Assembly: GCA_018398765.1 (NCBI GenBank)
Contig: JAHBMJ010001383.1
Location: 47,798-111,797 of the forward strand
Direction: 5' to 3'
Length of the DNA stretch: 64,000 nucleotides
Source: Chromera velia
Taxonomy: Eukaryota; Sar; Chromeraceae
A program made the translations under genes and the position numbers. The notes under the pieces are model-generated. The model made no database searches. It had not been told where the DNA came from and was given only the letters and a program-made list of their open reading frames with translations. Each line of letters opens with the position of its first letter. The first letter of the stretch is position 1. This document shows, in pieces, positions 33,361 to 51,699 of this stretch.

Positions 33361-33537
33361 TGGCAGCAGAGTAGGTCGGTCAGGGACCAATCTGTTCTGT
33401 TTATGATCAGAAACGAATCTCTGTATCGTTGAACGGCAGACGGCAGGCATTCTTTCGCACCAGACGACGATCTTCTCTGGGTGTATTGAGTCTGTTCGCT
33501 TTTTAGAGTTCTTGTAGGTCTTTCTCTTATTATTGCG

Positions 33538-34461
33538 ATGACGTTGAGGCCATATAGAGAAGTGGGCCCGATTTTCTGTGCAATTGCATTCCTTGTGAAG
33601 AGTGTAGAAGAACTGAGGGATGTCTCCGTTGCGACCCTGGATGACCAATACGAGTCTGTTTATCTTCTTCTGTCCAGAGTCGCTGAAGAAATGCAGCGAT
33701 GGTTGCCCTCGGGGTCTATGGGTAAGAAGAAATGCAGAGCGAGGAAGGGTCACAAACAATTGAAGGACATCATTCAGGAGGGTCGAGACGAAGAGCTGGA
33801 AAAGAAGAAGAAGAAGACGCGTCGTGGTTTGCGTTTTTCGAAGACCCAATGGAATGAGAAGGCCCTTGGACAGACACATAGCAAAAGAGATGGGAGGAAA
33901 TCGGATGACGACCAGACTGCCTCCTCAGTGAAACGGAAGGAAGCAGATGGGTTCAAGGCGCACAGACCTTTACACACTCCGCATACGCCCACAGACGACT
34001 GGGGACCCCAACGCCCTCAGAGTGATGTTATGGTGAGTGAACCCCAAACAGCAGCAAAGAGCTTCACAGCGACACCGGGTTTCCAGGGAAGTGACCAAGG
34101 AGGAGAGACCCCATTCGTTCAAACTGCAGGGACGACGTTTGATTTTCAAGGGTACAGCAATGCAGGAGAGTCTGAATTCGAAGCAGTATTGCCGGTAGGT
34201 CTTTTCGGACACAAGGATGCAGATATGGGAATCGGAGACAGTCAGTGGGAGATCAGTCAGAAAGCAGCACCCCTTTTCCCAGAGTCAGCGCCGTTCATTG
34301 CCGGAGAAACTGAAGTTGCCCCCATGAGGATTGGGAGAATAGAACTGACCCGAAACGCAGGAAATGCAGAGAGAAAGAGAGAGAAGCAGAGAGCAAAGAG
34401 AGCGGCAAAACAAACGGAAAGACATGAACACGATCCGCTCAGCTCGTGCTTAAGATCATGA
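33538..34461 (+). CDS. Unknown 307-residue basic protein inside the non-autonomous LTR element
   Basis: The open frame starts with ATG 178 bases after the left LTR and ends in TGA. The product is rich in Lys, Arg, Gln and Ser, with a basic run (KKKKKTRRG) near residue 90, a mixed middle and a basic C terminus (ERKREKQRAKRAAKQ). I find no zinc knuckle or enzyme motif. Position suggests a gag-like or captured coding sequence. Family unknown. Confidence 0.5.
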   Translation: MTLRPYREVGPIFCAIAFLVKSVEELRDVSVATLDDQYESVYLLLSRVAEEMQRWLPSGSMGKKKCRARKGHKQLKDIIQEGRDEELEKKKKKTRRGLRFSKTQWNEKALGQTHSKRDGRKSDDDQTASSVKRKEADGFKAHRPLHTPHTPTDDWGPQRPQSDVMVSEPQTAAKSFTATPGFQGSDQGGETPFVQTAGTTFDFQGYSNAGESEFEAVLPVGLFGHKDADMGIGDSQWEISQKAAPLFPESAPFIAGETEVAPMRIGRIELTRNAGNAERKREKQRAKRAAKQTERHEHDPLSSCLRS

Positions 34462-35205
34462 GATGCCTCCCGGTGGAGTTCCGTATAGAGAGGGATTCAG
34501 TGCACAGACACCAGAAGTGGGGAGACGAGTTAGGCCTGTCTGCACTGGAATTCGATCAGGCCTGACGGAAAGAGAAAGAGTGCAACTGGTATTCGAACGC
34601 CAAGAGCGAGAACGTACTGCTGCCTTAAACATAATAAAGTAGAACATGATGAGATAACAGCGTTCAGGTGTGACCGAATGGAAGGGGTACAGCCGACAGT
34701 GACTGTCTTGAGATCGGATTGAGGAGACAGTATTCACCCCACTGTAACAGTCCCATTTGCGTGTTCGATCATCTGTTCCATGCATGGAGCCCATTTGTTT
34801 TTTCGTTCAGCTGCGTCTGCCTTTGACTTCATCTGCATGGCTGTGTGGACACGGCCTGGAGGAGAGGGGGCATGTGTGTAGGTAGAAAAGAGGCAGTGCA
34901 TCTTTGCCCCTCCACCTGAGCAGAAGTGAAATGCAGGATGGACAAGAAAAAGAGATATGAGAGCATATGAGAGCGGAGTTGAGAGACACAAGAAGAAGAG
35001 AAGACAGAATGTTCCAAATCGCTGGGCAAAAGCTTCAAACATCATCAAACGTCCCGAACCCGGTTCTGACAATGCTCTGTAGAGACATGCACGTCAAGCC
35101 TGATCGCTCTCGTCTTGTGAAATAAACCTCGCAACCCCTGTCTGAGTTCAACAGCTGAGTACATCTATATGAAAGTGTCAGGACGATACTTTGGGGGTGG
35201 TGGCA

Positions 35206-35432
35206 CGTTACATTGTGAGGTTGTAGGCATTGTCAGAGCTGCACGTAGTGCGCGCATGTCGAGCGTATAGCGCATATGTATGTGCATGCATACATTGTAT
35301 TAATTGGTTCGCATGCAAGTCAATTCAGAAGTACAGTCTTGCCTGTGTATAAAACTACAGAGAAGTACGAACAATGCATGTCCGACTCTGAGATCTTATA
35401 GCCCCGTATGTTAGCAGCGCCATAACTCTACG
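35206..35432 (+). repeat. 3' LTR of the non-autonomous element
   Basis: Second 227-bp copy, preceded by a G-rich polypurine tract and followed by ATAAG, the target duplication. Confidence 0.88.
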
Positions 35433-35564
35433 ATAAGAGCGTTGAAAACAAATTTTAAGTAATTTCAAGTTATAAAAGTAAATAAAAATTTGGGTTAAAA
35501 GCTGATTTTAGATGATTTTATATTTTTTTTTTCATCTATTTTCCGTCATCCTAGGTTACATTAG

Positions 35565-36605
35565 GTGACATCTACCCTCGAGGCGATCACGAGGAAGGTG
35601 TTTTCTAGATCGACAGATCCATGCACCTGCATTTATTTTGGCCTTCATTCAATGCATGAGCGGACCCTTTGTCTCCGCGCCGCCGCAGCATGCATGCATG
35701 TAGTGTCGCGCGCGCCGCCGAGCCATACTTCATGCATATGCGCAATATATATGCGCATGAATCTTTCTGTTAATTGCATGCAACAGTTTGTCTGCATGCA
35801 CGATCAGTCAATTGAAAGAACAGATCGATGGACACAAATCATTGATCAGAGAATCGATCAGTCGGCTGTCAGCTTAAATATTCGGCTTCTTTCAGCATTC
35901 AAGTATTCGGTTCCGTATGCATATACATCCGAATTCGATCGAACGGTTGAGAAGTACGCACGCGCAACATCTTCAAATCGACACATCTATCACAGCGTAT
36001 TTGTTGCGCAACAAGATCAAAAGGTAGCAGAAGAACGCCGCAACAAGGTATGCAGGAGAAGCCTTCAAGTGGTCTGCGTAGGTCTGCGTATGGATCCTTG
36101 AAGTGTAAGACCAACTCTGCGCCTCTTGATGTTTTCTGTCGCTTCGTTTCCATGCAAGCTGAATGAGCCCTTGGCGTTACGACACGCCCGAAGGCTTTGC
36201 CCTGAGCTCTTTCCCCCCTTCACAACTGCATGCTAATGCAGGCCCTTTTCTCCTAGCTGCCTCGTCGCCCTTCGGCTTTCGCGACTGTGTGGCCTGCCAA
36301 TCCAAATCATGGCGCGTACACTGTTTTTTCCTCACACAGACAATCACGTACACATATATACATACACTCATCGTTTCTCCGTATGTGTTCAAACTAGTGC
36401 AACCTGTGGGTGGGATTGTGTGCAGGTCACGGGGCTGATCTACAAGGACCTCATGAACGGGGCAAATGATGAGACCCGGCAAAAGATCCCTCCTGATTCG
36501 CCGATCCCGGGTGGGGATTTCCTCTCCCTCTCTCCCTGTCCCTCTCTCTTTGTGTGCGTGCGTGTGTGTATATTATGTATGTATCTGTCTCTCTGGTATC
36601 CTCTG

Positions 36606-36645
<40 letters not shown>

Positions 36646-36681
36646 TTTTTCTTTCTTTTTTTCTTTCTTTCTTTCTTTCTT

Positions 36682-36731
<50 letters not shown>

Positions 36732-37417
36732 GCATTTTCTGTCGTTCTTTCTTTCTCTCTCTCTTTCTTTCTCTCGCCCGCACACATACATACATGCATA
36801 CATACATACATATACCAGCAGACACACATACATACTTTTTGGTTTGTTCCAACCCATCGGAGTCTGCCCCCTTTTCTGTCTCCATGTTTGCGTTTATGAG
36901 GAAGAAGAGGAAGAAAGCAATTAAAGAGTCACATAGTCCATTTGCCTAGCCGTCTGAAATTGCTTTAGAATAAGGCATTTTGGATGTGAAATACCTGTGT
37001 GTATGTGATCTCCCTGACGATGCAGTGCATCTTTCTTGTCTCTCTGCCTGTCCAGAAGTCGGTGTTTTTTGCATGGTTATCGGGGGCAAAGACATCCGCA
37101 GATTTGCCTGATTCCCCCCCCCCCCTGTGTGTGTGTGTGTGTATGTGTATGTGTGTGTGGATGCAGGAGAGATCGAGGAGACGCTTGAGAATCAGTACCA
37201 CAAGAATGACAGAAGCCAATACAAGCACCTGTACCACGCACAACTACGCGCAATTTGTATCATTCTGGCCGACCGCAAGAATCCTGAGTTGAATGAGAGG
37301 ATCGCATCCTCACAGATCCGACCTGAAGCTTTGGCAATTTTGGATTGAATTTCCACAGAGATGGCTTCAGACGAACAAAAACCCGCGAGAGAGGACAGAC
37401 TGAAGGTCGGAGCGTAA
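35565..37417 (+). CDS. TFIIS central-domain (TFS2M) protein with an in-frame TGA
   Basis: Three exons can be placed: up to 36047 (5' limit uncertain), 36426-36510 and 37167-37417, joined by GTATGC...TGCAG and GTGGGG...TGCAG introns with matching phase. Together they make a TFIIS central domain: ERRNKVTGLIYKDLMNG, then EIEETLENQYHKND, then a helical segment ending RKNPELNERIASSQIRPEALA. TFIIS-type proteins bind RNA polymerase II and promote transcript cleavage or chromatin contacts. Directly after AILD comes TGA (37346-37348). The same frame then goes on with ISTEMASDEQK, the conserved end of the domain (usually EMASDE), and stops at TAA 37415-37417. Either the gene is truncated or decaying, or the TGA is bypassed. 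No N-terminal or zinc-ribbon domain of TFIIS is seen. The first exon upstream of about 35960 looks low in coding character, so the true start is unknown. Confidence 0.6.
36606..36745 (+). repeat. Intronic (TTTC)n-(TC)n tract
   Basis: About twenty TTTC units pass into TC repeats, inside the intron between the second and third exons of the TFIIS-domain gene. A (TG)n tract near 37125-37160 then runs up to the ATGCAG acceptor of exon 3. Confidence 0.85.
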
Positions 37418-38214
37418 CCTGTTTTTATTCTCTGTGAATAGAGGCGTAGAATAGGTGACAAATGAGTACGGTGCAAACTCATGGAGCTGAATTGTACAAG
37501 CGCAGCTTCTTACTTTCGATGTGGCTTTGTTTCTCTTTGAAAAGCTCCAATCGTATGTTCGCCTACATGTTCGCACGTATGTTTGGGCTATTTTGGGTGA
37601 GGTTTGATGCGCTCATTTTTCTGATTCAATGGTTTTGTGTCTTTGTCTTAGTCTGTCTCTCTGCGGTTCCATAAATCGCCGTCCGACAATCGATCTCTCT
37701 CTCTGTCACTGGCAGTATGAAATGGATGCTCGGCATACCTGCGTTTTTGCCCCTGTTGTGCATGTGTGTGGGCGTGTGTGTGTGCCAGCACGTGTGCGTG
37801 TGCGTATATGTATGTATGCGTGTGTGTGTATGTGTGTGTGTGTGTATGTGCGTGTGTGTGTGTGTGCGTGCGTCTGTATCAATTAAAGAGTCTTTCATTG
37901 AATAGAATAGAATAGAATACGATTTATAATCTGGGGATTCTCGTAGTTCACAGCCAAATATCGGTTTTACACTGATATTGGATTACTATTCAACCGTTTC
38001 AGTATGTCTGATACTAAGTCTGATAAAAAAATTGATTGGTTGAATTTGAGAAACAAAGTCCTCTTACATATACTGATATCTCTTTCATTTTAAAAAATGC
38101 GACTTTAATGCAATAAAAATGGGTAACTCAGCTGAACTTAACTACGTTAAAATATATACACATGTAGGTACATATTCTTACATATTCTAAAGATCTCTTT
38201 AATAATATATAACA

Positions 38215-38256
<42 letters not shown>

Positions 38257-38927
38257 ATGTTCCGCCCTAGGGCTTTCCCGCTATGTCTATCTGTCGCCAT
38301 TTAAATGGATGTAGCGAGTAGTAACTGGATGATAAGTAATGATAAGCCCAGATTATCCTGGATCGTAGGCTCCGTCTATCTCCGTCAGATTCAAGCCTAA
38401 TGAACAAAAACCCTCAATCAAATTTCAAAGACAGTGAGATTGGAGTGAACTGTTTTTTGTTGTGTTTTGCCTATATGTTTCGCCGTGATCTACCCCGGGG
38501 ATTCGATCTACCGTGATCATGTCCGTTGATGTCTGTCAAAATTTTGTGCCAGCCGATCGAGAAAGCGCATACCGCGCAATTCTATAGCAATGATCAGTAT
38601 TGATCAGTTGATCACTGACGAATCATTGAGGCAAGATGAGTTTCAGATGAAAGCGTTTTATCTGATGGGTTTCGGTGGCAGTGAGCTGGGCCAATAGCTG
38701 AGCAAGGAATGCAGATTGAGCGCCGCATATGCAAGTGTCATGCAGACTGATCCACCTGCAACAGGTTGGCGTCTCTTCTTGACTGTGTCTGTGTCTCCAT
38801 TGAAGCTGAAGGCAATCTCTCTCGCTTTTGAGTTCATGCGTCGGTGACTTCTGTAGCACTCGCCGTGACGAGTGAAGACAGCTAGACAAAAACAGAGAAG
38901 AAAGGAAGTAAAGCCAAATAGGCAACA
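37418..38927. other. Spacer with TG and GATT repeats upstream of the receiver-kinase gene
   Basis: Contains a (TG)n-like stretch (37760-37875), four GAATA units near 37899-37918, a (GATT)n run (38217-38257) and TGATCA palindromes near 38590-38620. I see no coding region. The part nearest 38928 should contain the promoter of the receiver-kinase gene. Confidence 0.5.
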
Positions 38928-44252
<5,325 letters not shown>

Positions 44253-47200
44253 AGTGTATGGATGAACATATTATATGAATCAATGAGTGCAGTTACTCCA
44301 GTTTGTGAAGAAAAACTGGGAATTGGAGGATCCCGACGCTCAGGCGCACCTCCAACAGCTACTTTCTCGATCGCGGGGTCCGCAGGCCCCTCACATCATA
44401 TTCAAGTGAATTGAAATCAATCTTCTAGTGGTGTAGAGTCTTGCGGGTCCATAGAAGATTTATGTGTTTTATGCTGCACTGCCAGTGAATTCTGACCCAG
44501 GAAACAAACTAAATTAAACCTCGGTCACAGCGCTATTGCCTAGGCTGCTGCATTGCATCTAGCATTGCATGCCTCTCTACCTATGTATGTAAAAAAACTT
44601 AACATAAAAATTGACAACAACATATTATTATTAAAGAAAAAATGACTATGAATTTGAAAAAAAATTGGTAGTCATTTTTTTATCACTTTTTTTGAAAAAA
44701 ATAACGTACTACAAAAGAGTTAGCAGCTTATACTAAGCATGCGAAGAAATCACTAGTTGATTGTTAAGCATTATTGGTTTAAGCTTCTAATTTTTTATTC
44801 TTCAAAAAAAAAAAAAGATGTCGCGGTCATGCAATGTTTAAAAATGCTGACAGTGCAGGGTTTGCCTTTTTTTTTGTTCGTACTGCAAGTGGGGCCGGGG
44901 ATGACGGAAAACTCTAAATCTATATATTAGCGAAACGTATACAAAATCATCTTTTGACATTAAAGTTATGACACTCACCTTCAAGACAGTTTACGAAGCA
45001 TTATAAGACAAAACGGCGACAGTGCTCTAGGGCACCACCAAATCACTTATCACTTATTTAAATTTAAGGCACCCATCTATTTACTTCCTCTTTGATTGGT
45101 GATGATCGGTATTGATCGGTCAATATAGGTGAAAAACTAATCGCTCTAAGTAATCGCCTCGGGAAGCAGTTCAGCTCGATTTGCCAAAATCCTAGCTAAA
45201 TCGACCTTCACATATAGTATTGCACGCACTCCAATAACGCTTCTGTGCCAGTGTATCAAATGCTAGGCTAAATAAGGCAGACATAGAAAGCACTGTTCAA
45301 AGCAGAAGACTCGAAAAAAGCCGTCCGTTACTGTGAAAACATCTAAAAAAACATATTCAATCCTAGATTCAATCTCCAAACCTAGCTCGAACTAGACTCT
45401 GTGTTACTAGAGGTTAAAACATAAAGTATGTCATTAAAAACAATATATATTCCAAATTCCTGCCAATTTGCTTATACATAATACTATAGAATCAGAGTAG
45501 TATAGGCTACTGTATAGATAGCTGTATTACGTAAAAATGATTTTTATATGAATTATAATAAGACTAAATAAGACTCATCTAGACTCATCAGAGTGAGGAC
45601 CAAATTACACCAAAGTTATGAAGCAGGCTTCGGAAGTCAGTCGAAAATGACTCGGAACGCCCCTGGCTCTCACGGAGGAACACGTTGCTCGATAAATGAT
45701 CCTGATGAAGAGTAGTCTGTTCTTCCGCCTGGGCTGCCGGTTGCTTGTCCCCTTGCATTCAGCAACTACGTGGCTTCAGACTTTTCTTCGACTTGCAAGG
45801 ATTTGCAAGTCTCCATCAGTTTGCGAGTGAACCACTACATTCTATTGCACGTCCCTCCGACATCCTTCAGACAAGACTCATTCACACTCCTCTTAACAGA
45901 GTCGTTCTTCGTTCGTTGCTTTTTGTTGCCCTTCTCTTCTCTCTGCTACTTATCAGAAGAGAATTCGCATGCACCTACCGCCACGTTGCTACCCTTCATT
46001 CATTCTCGCTTTCCTGCTTGCATTCGGCACCAAGGAACCAAGCACAAGAGTTCAGTCGTCCACACACTCACTCACTCAATCTTTCTTTCTTTCTTTCCTG
46101 CATCATCTTCGCATTCATATGTCTGTCCAGTCATTCGCTCACTTTTCATTAATCCATCTTTTCGCGTTTTCAAAAATTGGTCAGCAGGTCATTCATGTCC
46201 ACGAGGACAGGAGAGAATCCTCGCAGCTTGAAAGAGGCAGGCGAAGAAGAAGTGTGTGCACGAAACATGGACCTTTTGGGACGGAGTCTATTTTATTTTC
46301 ATGTCAGAACGAAGGGAGATGTGCACGGAGTGCTAGAGAGAGAAGAACGACACATGGAACAGACAGGTGGCAGGCGGGCAGGTAGACAGACAAAAAAGAG
46401 AGGGTGTATGTGTATATATACATGTGTGTGTGTGTGTGTTTATCTGTATGTGTGTGTGTGTGTATGTGTATGTGTGTGTCTATGTGTGTGTGCGCGCACG
46501 TCTGGGTTTGTGTGTGAGAGAGAGAGCCCCCTTCGAAAAGGACCGAGTCATATTGACTCCCTGCCCCCCCCAACATCTTTCTTCTCTTTTCCTTCTGATT
46601 CATGGCCAACGAACTCTTTCTTCTCTTTTCCTTCTGATTCATGGCCAACGAACTCTTTCTTCTCTTTTCCTTCTGATTCATGGCCAACGAACTCAGACAG
46701 CCAAACAGGTGGGAAGATAACCGACAGCCTTTATGATAGAAGAAGCAAAGACACGCAGCACCTGTGACAGAAAGAAGGGAAAACGCCGAAATGGACCTGC
46801 AACACAGAGAGGGAAGCGAGGAGAGACAGAAGCATATCAGCAATCGGCAGATTGCTACTGCCTTACAAAGAGACAGACAGACAAACAGACAGAAAATTGG
46901 AATGAGAGCGTTCGGCTTCGTTCTTTGCTCCTCCCCCTTTTGCAGAGCAATTTTTGTTCCGTCGATTGGGGCAGCCTCTGCATGTCATCCTCGCATCATC
47001 GTTTTTGCTTTTTGGGTAAACGCACGACGGATCAATAAAGAACAATTAGATAAACAAAAGCCGGGGGACAGAGGAGAGGTGACTGGTCAGAAGATGTGTC
47101 CTTGTTCGTGCGCTGTGCCTGCAGTCACCAACTAAGTCTCCCGAACGCTTGCGAACAGAAATGGGACAAACAGTTGACAAAAACCAACGCACGAAAAAAA

Positions 47201-47357
47201 AAAGAGGGGGTGTCATCGCGCAGGAGCGCATACGCAGGAACAGAAGAGAGAAAAAAGGAAGCAATATATAAATGGAAGAACCGATGGGGGAAGAAATCGA
47301 GGAAAAGAGGGACAAAGAGATAGGGAGCCACACACATACATACATACATACATACAC

Positions 47358-47397
<40 letters not shown>

Positions 47398-48594
47398 GCA
47401 CGCCCAGAGAGAGAGAGAGAGAGAGTGAGAGAGAGAGGGGGAGAAAGAGAGAGAGAGCAGGAAAGAAATGAGAGGAGGAAGAAAAGAAGAGAAGAAAGAC
47501 ATAGTTTAGGACGTCACCGCCCAGGGAATGAAAAGAGTGACAGGAACACGCAAATGCGAAGACCTGCTTGGAGCACGACAAAGCAAATCTGGCGGGAAAA
47601 CCCACCGTCAATGAGTTCTTTTTTTTTCCCTCTTCTTCACAACGGCGGAAGGATGCCAGAAAGAGAAGAAGCTTAAGTGGATAGAGAAAGGGAGAAAGGA
47701 GGAAGGAGATGGAGGAAAGAGACGGGAGAGGGAGAGGACAGACAGGAGAGAATGGCAGAATCGACATCAAGATCTTCTTGCCGTTTCGTTTCGAAAGGGT
47801 CCAAGATCAACGCTCCGCCGTTAGACATTGTCTTTGTTTCTATGTACACGCCTATCCCCTTTCCCTTCTTCCCCGTCTCACAAGTAGTGCAAATGGTCTA
47901 TGTTGAATAAATAGAAACAAAAAAATGAAGCGATCGATCGGCACCCATCGCACTTTCCTCAAAAAGAACGGAAACGGAACTGAAGAGCACGAACGATCAG
48001 CCAGAGCAGAAGAGCCAGTCTGTCGAGTTGGCAAGTCCAGCACTTCGATGGAAGTTTGAGGGTTGTTGTCTAAAAGAGAAAAAGAAAGGAGGGCCAGGAG
48101 GCATAAGGTCCTCCCCACACGTCCTTGTGGAATAATTTCCTTCCTCCCACTTTTTCCACCGTAACTTTCTTCCCTGCATGCTGTGTTCCCATCCTTCCCC
48201 AAATCGGGGCCTGCTGTACAGCGTCTTCTTTCTCCCCGGGATCGTGCGCTCCGTGTCAAAGGAAAAAATGGACGGAGAGAACGAAGAAAAAGAGAGAGAA
48301 GTCAAGTGGAAAAGAGCGAAGAAAGAAAAGATGTGTGCTCATGTCGTCAATCAAAACTCGGCTTCCGATGTGTTTCTTCCGTTAAGCATCCAAGGAAGAA
48401 ACACGGGGCGTAGCACAACCCTATTTGCTAGACAGACATGCTGCTGAAGACCCTTCATGACGACTGATCAACGAAAAAAGGGACCGGGGACTCAGACTGA
48501 AGGAAGAAAGACAACTGGATTCAGAGATTACAAAAGCAAGGACCAAAGACCACAAATGCTCACGCGCGCACGCGCGCGCACACACACACTTTTC
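44253..48594. other. 4.3-kb spacer without a recognisable gene
   Basis: From 44260 to 45700 the DNA is strongly AT-rich, with poly-A and poly-T runs and TGATCGGT repeats near 45100. From 45740 it turns C/T- then G/A-rich and contains (TG)n at 46420-46490, a three-copy 39-bp repeat at 46576-46692, a CATA/ACAC region at 47325-47400, and GAGA runs. The open frames here are short, overlap on both strands and show repeat-driven composition, so I call none of them a gene. The 3' flank of the minus-strand AT-hook gene is just left of 48595. Confidence 0.5.
46576..46692. repeat. Three exact tandem copies of a 39-bp unit
   Basis: The unit begins TCTTTCTTCTCTTTTCC and ends CCAACGAAC; its copies start at 46576, 46615 and 46654 and are identical. 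39 is a multiple of three, so any frame keeps its phase across the array, which makes short repeated peptides on either strand. No gene context is visible. Confidence 0.95.
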
Positions 48595-51500
48595 TCAGGG
48601 ATCCACACCTGAAAATCCCGACCCGAAAGTCAAATGTGCGGCCGTGGGGGAACGGCACATCTCCGGAGGAGAAGCCAATGCCAACCCCCCCCCTAGCAGT
48701 CCTTCTCCCATCCCGTCTCTGTCCCTTTCTGAAAACCCTCCGTCCCCCACCCCCCCGGGAACACCACCAGGCCCCGGATCCACTTGCATGGACGCAAACG
48801 AACTGATGCCCATCCCGTCTCCTCCCTCCAAACCAAAATTCCGTTGCTGACTGCTGAAGGATACAGACAAAGACAACGACATAGGCTCAGGAAAAGAGGA
48901 GGACGAAGAGGACGATGAAGCGGAAATATGAGATTCATCAGGACCCCCCTCCGCTCCCTCCATCCCCCCCTCCCCTTCTTTCAATTCCCCTTCTTCTTCC
49001 ACTGAAGCTTCTTGATGATTCTGTAGGTCCACCTCCGGGCCCCCCCTGGGAGTCTCTCCCGCCCCCTCCCCAAAGAAATCTTCGGGGAGGGGCGGCTGGG
49101 TGCCCCCTTCTGGGGATGCGGACGGCTGCTGGGGTCCCTGGGGGTTGAATGCATAGGCACTAGACTGGGGGGGCGACGGCATGCCTTCCGGAAATCCCCC
49201 TCTGTCGGTAGCCGACCCCTCCGCCCCCCCTACCTGTTGCTGCTCAGGCTGCCCCTGGGTGTCACCCTCAAGGAGCCCACACGCTTCGGCCACTTCCATC
49301 AGTTCATCTTCCCCCAAACTCCCCGAGGGGGGGGCGGCCTGGGAGTGAGAATGGGAGTGGGAAAGGGAACGAGGGCGGATGCGTCCACCCATCCCGTCAC
49401 CAATAAGGGTGGGTGGATTCAGCGCGCGAGAGGAGGAATTGGCGAGGTCTCTAGCTAGGTTATAAAGGGGAGGGGGGGGTGGATAGAAGGGCGCACCAAA
49501 TTGAGTGGGGAAAGAAGGCGGCCATTCCATTGGGCGGTACAGGTGGGATGATTGAGGGGGTTGAGGAAAGAACGAAGAGGCCGAGAGACCCCCCCCGAAC
49601 CCGATTGAAGCAGCAGGAGCTGCAACATTCTGCGATGAGTGCGGGGCGCCTGTGTGTGATGTGGTGATTTTCTGTTTTGATCTGCCGTAGGACTTTTGTG
49701 CTTTCCCTTCGGCGTCTTGATGTCTGACAGAAGACGAGGACGAGGATGAAGAAGAGGAGGAGTCAGAATCAGACGAGGAGCTGCTTGAGGAATCGGAGGA
49801 GGAAGAGGAAGAAGAAGATGAAAGAGAACGCAGAGCTCTTCTTGCTTTTCTTCTACATTCATCTCTGATGCGTTCTTGTTCATTGTCTTCTTCCTTTTTT
49901 CGACGTTCTTTCTCTCTGTCTTTCTCTTTTGTCACTTTGGGGGGAGACAAAGATGCTGCAGAGGAAGAGGAAGAGGAAATAACTATTTGAACACCACTAC
50001 CTCGCACTCTGGACCCTGAGCCGGGCGGTCGACCTCTTCTCTTCTTTGGCTGCTCAGCCCCTTTCCCTCGCTTTGTTGATCCGGACCCAGAAGCAGCAGT
50101 AGCGACTCCAGAGACAGAGCCTCGCCTCTTCCGCCTCCCTCCGCCCGTGACGGGTTTCCCCCCTCCTGAGTGGAGAGTCTTTTTCCCTCCCGTCGACCCT
50201 GAAGGATCTTGCGTTCGGCTCGGGGGGGTGCGCTGTGTGAGGGGCAGTGACTGTTTTCTCCCCTGCTGCTTCTCTCTCTGAAGAGCTGACGCATGCACAG
50301 AACCAGACGGCGTTGCTGAGAAAGGGCCGGGTGCCCCCGATCTCTGTGGTGCCAGATGGGAAGCGGGGGAGCGACCGCTTCGCGCATACTCTGCGGGGGC
50401 GCTCATTCGCTGGTGCTTCCCTCCGAAGGTGGCGGTTGAATTGGGTCTGTCGAAGACGAGGGAGCCCGACAGCCGGTTTGTGTGACTGGCGGCAGAAGAG
50501 GACGGTCGAGACGTCTGTTTGGAAGACGGGGCCGCAGCACGGAGGGACTTCAGTGTGCTGGCTGCACTACCTGTCGGCTCTCTGTGGATTAATTCTGTCC
50601 TTCTTCTTTTTGGAGGCACGGAGGCAGGGGCGGGGGGGTTCAAGAAGGGTGGAGTGAGGGCTATAGACCAGTGGTCGGGGGGGAGCCCTCTAAGAGGTGC
50701 CGCTGCTGTTGGTCGGTGCTGCAGTGAAGAAGAGGAAGACGAGGGTTTGAGTGACTGTGGAATCTTGGAGCTCGAGTCGGCGGCAGACCGAGATCGTTTG
50801 AGCTCGGGTGCTCTCTTCGATTCTGATTTTCCCCTTTCTCTCACAGGCTGCGGGCGTGTGGGAGACTTGCCAAGCTTGTCTGCCTTCCCTGAAGCTGATT
50901 GTTCAGTTGTGAACGGAGTATTGGCATCACTGGGAGCGGAGAAGGGAATAGAAAGGGGGGGTCTTTTGTCTGCAGTCGTCGATCGACGAGGCAACTTCCG
51001 GGCTCTTACATCTGTAGATGAGGCGGCCTGTGAGGAGGATGGAACGACTTCTTCTCTTTCAGCTAACGGGTTTGTCCGATGCGAGGACGAATTTCTACTC
51101 GACCGCCTCGCTCGTCGGGGGCTCTGGGTTGGGGGGGTTGGGGGGGTTGGGGCAGACGCGGAGGAACCGGTTGGGCCTTCCTCGTTCGTCTGTGAACCTT
51201 CTCGTGCGGTCATGGGGACAAGTTCAGAGGAGGACGCTGCACCAGAGGAAGAAGAGGGGACGAATGGTTCTTCGTTGGTGGGTGTGAAGGAGGTCAGCAC
51301 GATGGGGGAACCTTCTATGGGGGGCGGGATCAGATCGTCTGACTGTGAAGCCTCAGAAAGATCTCCAAAGTCATCCCTTATCGGATTTTCTTCTTTTTCC
51401 TCTCCCTCCTTGGTCTCTTCATTCTCTTCTTCTTGTTCCTCCTCTTCTTCTTCCTCCCCCCTCTCCCTTGTGTCCTCATACCCCGCCCCCCCCGCGTCGG

Positions 51501-51657
51501 GTCTTTCGAGGATCGGGCGACTGTCGGGGTCTCTGAATCCAGGGAAGATCTCCTCGTCTCTTCCCTGGAGGAGGAGGAAGGGGTTCACCTTCCCGCTGTG
51601 GTCGGACTCTTCACTCTCCAATTGAGGCATCGAGGGAATCGGTCTGGCCTCTGAATC

Positions 51658-51699
<42 letters not shown>

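Larger units (their letters stand above)
33134..35432 (+). mobile_element. Non-autonomous LTR retroelement (2.3 kb) with one open frame and no pol
   Basis: Direct repeats of 227 bp (33134-33360 and 35206-35432) with 15 differences enclose 1.8 kb. The target duplication is ATAAG at 33129-33133 and 35433-35437. A primer site beginning TGGCAGCAGAGT follows the left LTR at once (33361), and a polypurine tract TTTGGGGGTGGTGGCA abuts the right LTR, which sets the plus orientation. No protease, integrase or reverse transcriptase motifs are present, so it must move, if at all, with enzymes of other elements. LTR ends are CGTTA and CTACG rather than TG and CA. Confidence 0.85.

Noticed and set aside
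45745-46231. Two overlapping open frames of about 140-150 codons
   Set aside because: C/T-rich composition, no motif, no splice-consistent neighbours, and two frames open over the same DNA.
50519-51625. 368-codon plus-strand frame
   Set aside because: It is the antisense of the large Ser/Glu-rich last exon of the AT-hook gene, which has consistent splicing on the minus strand.
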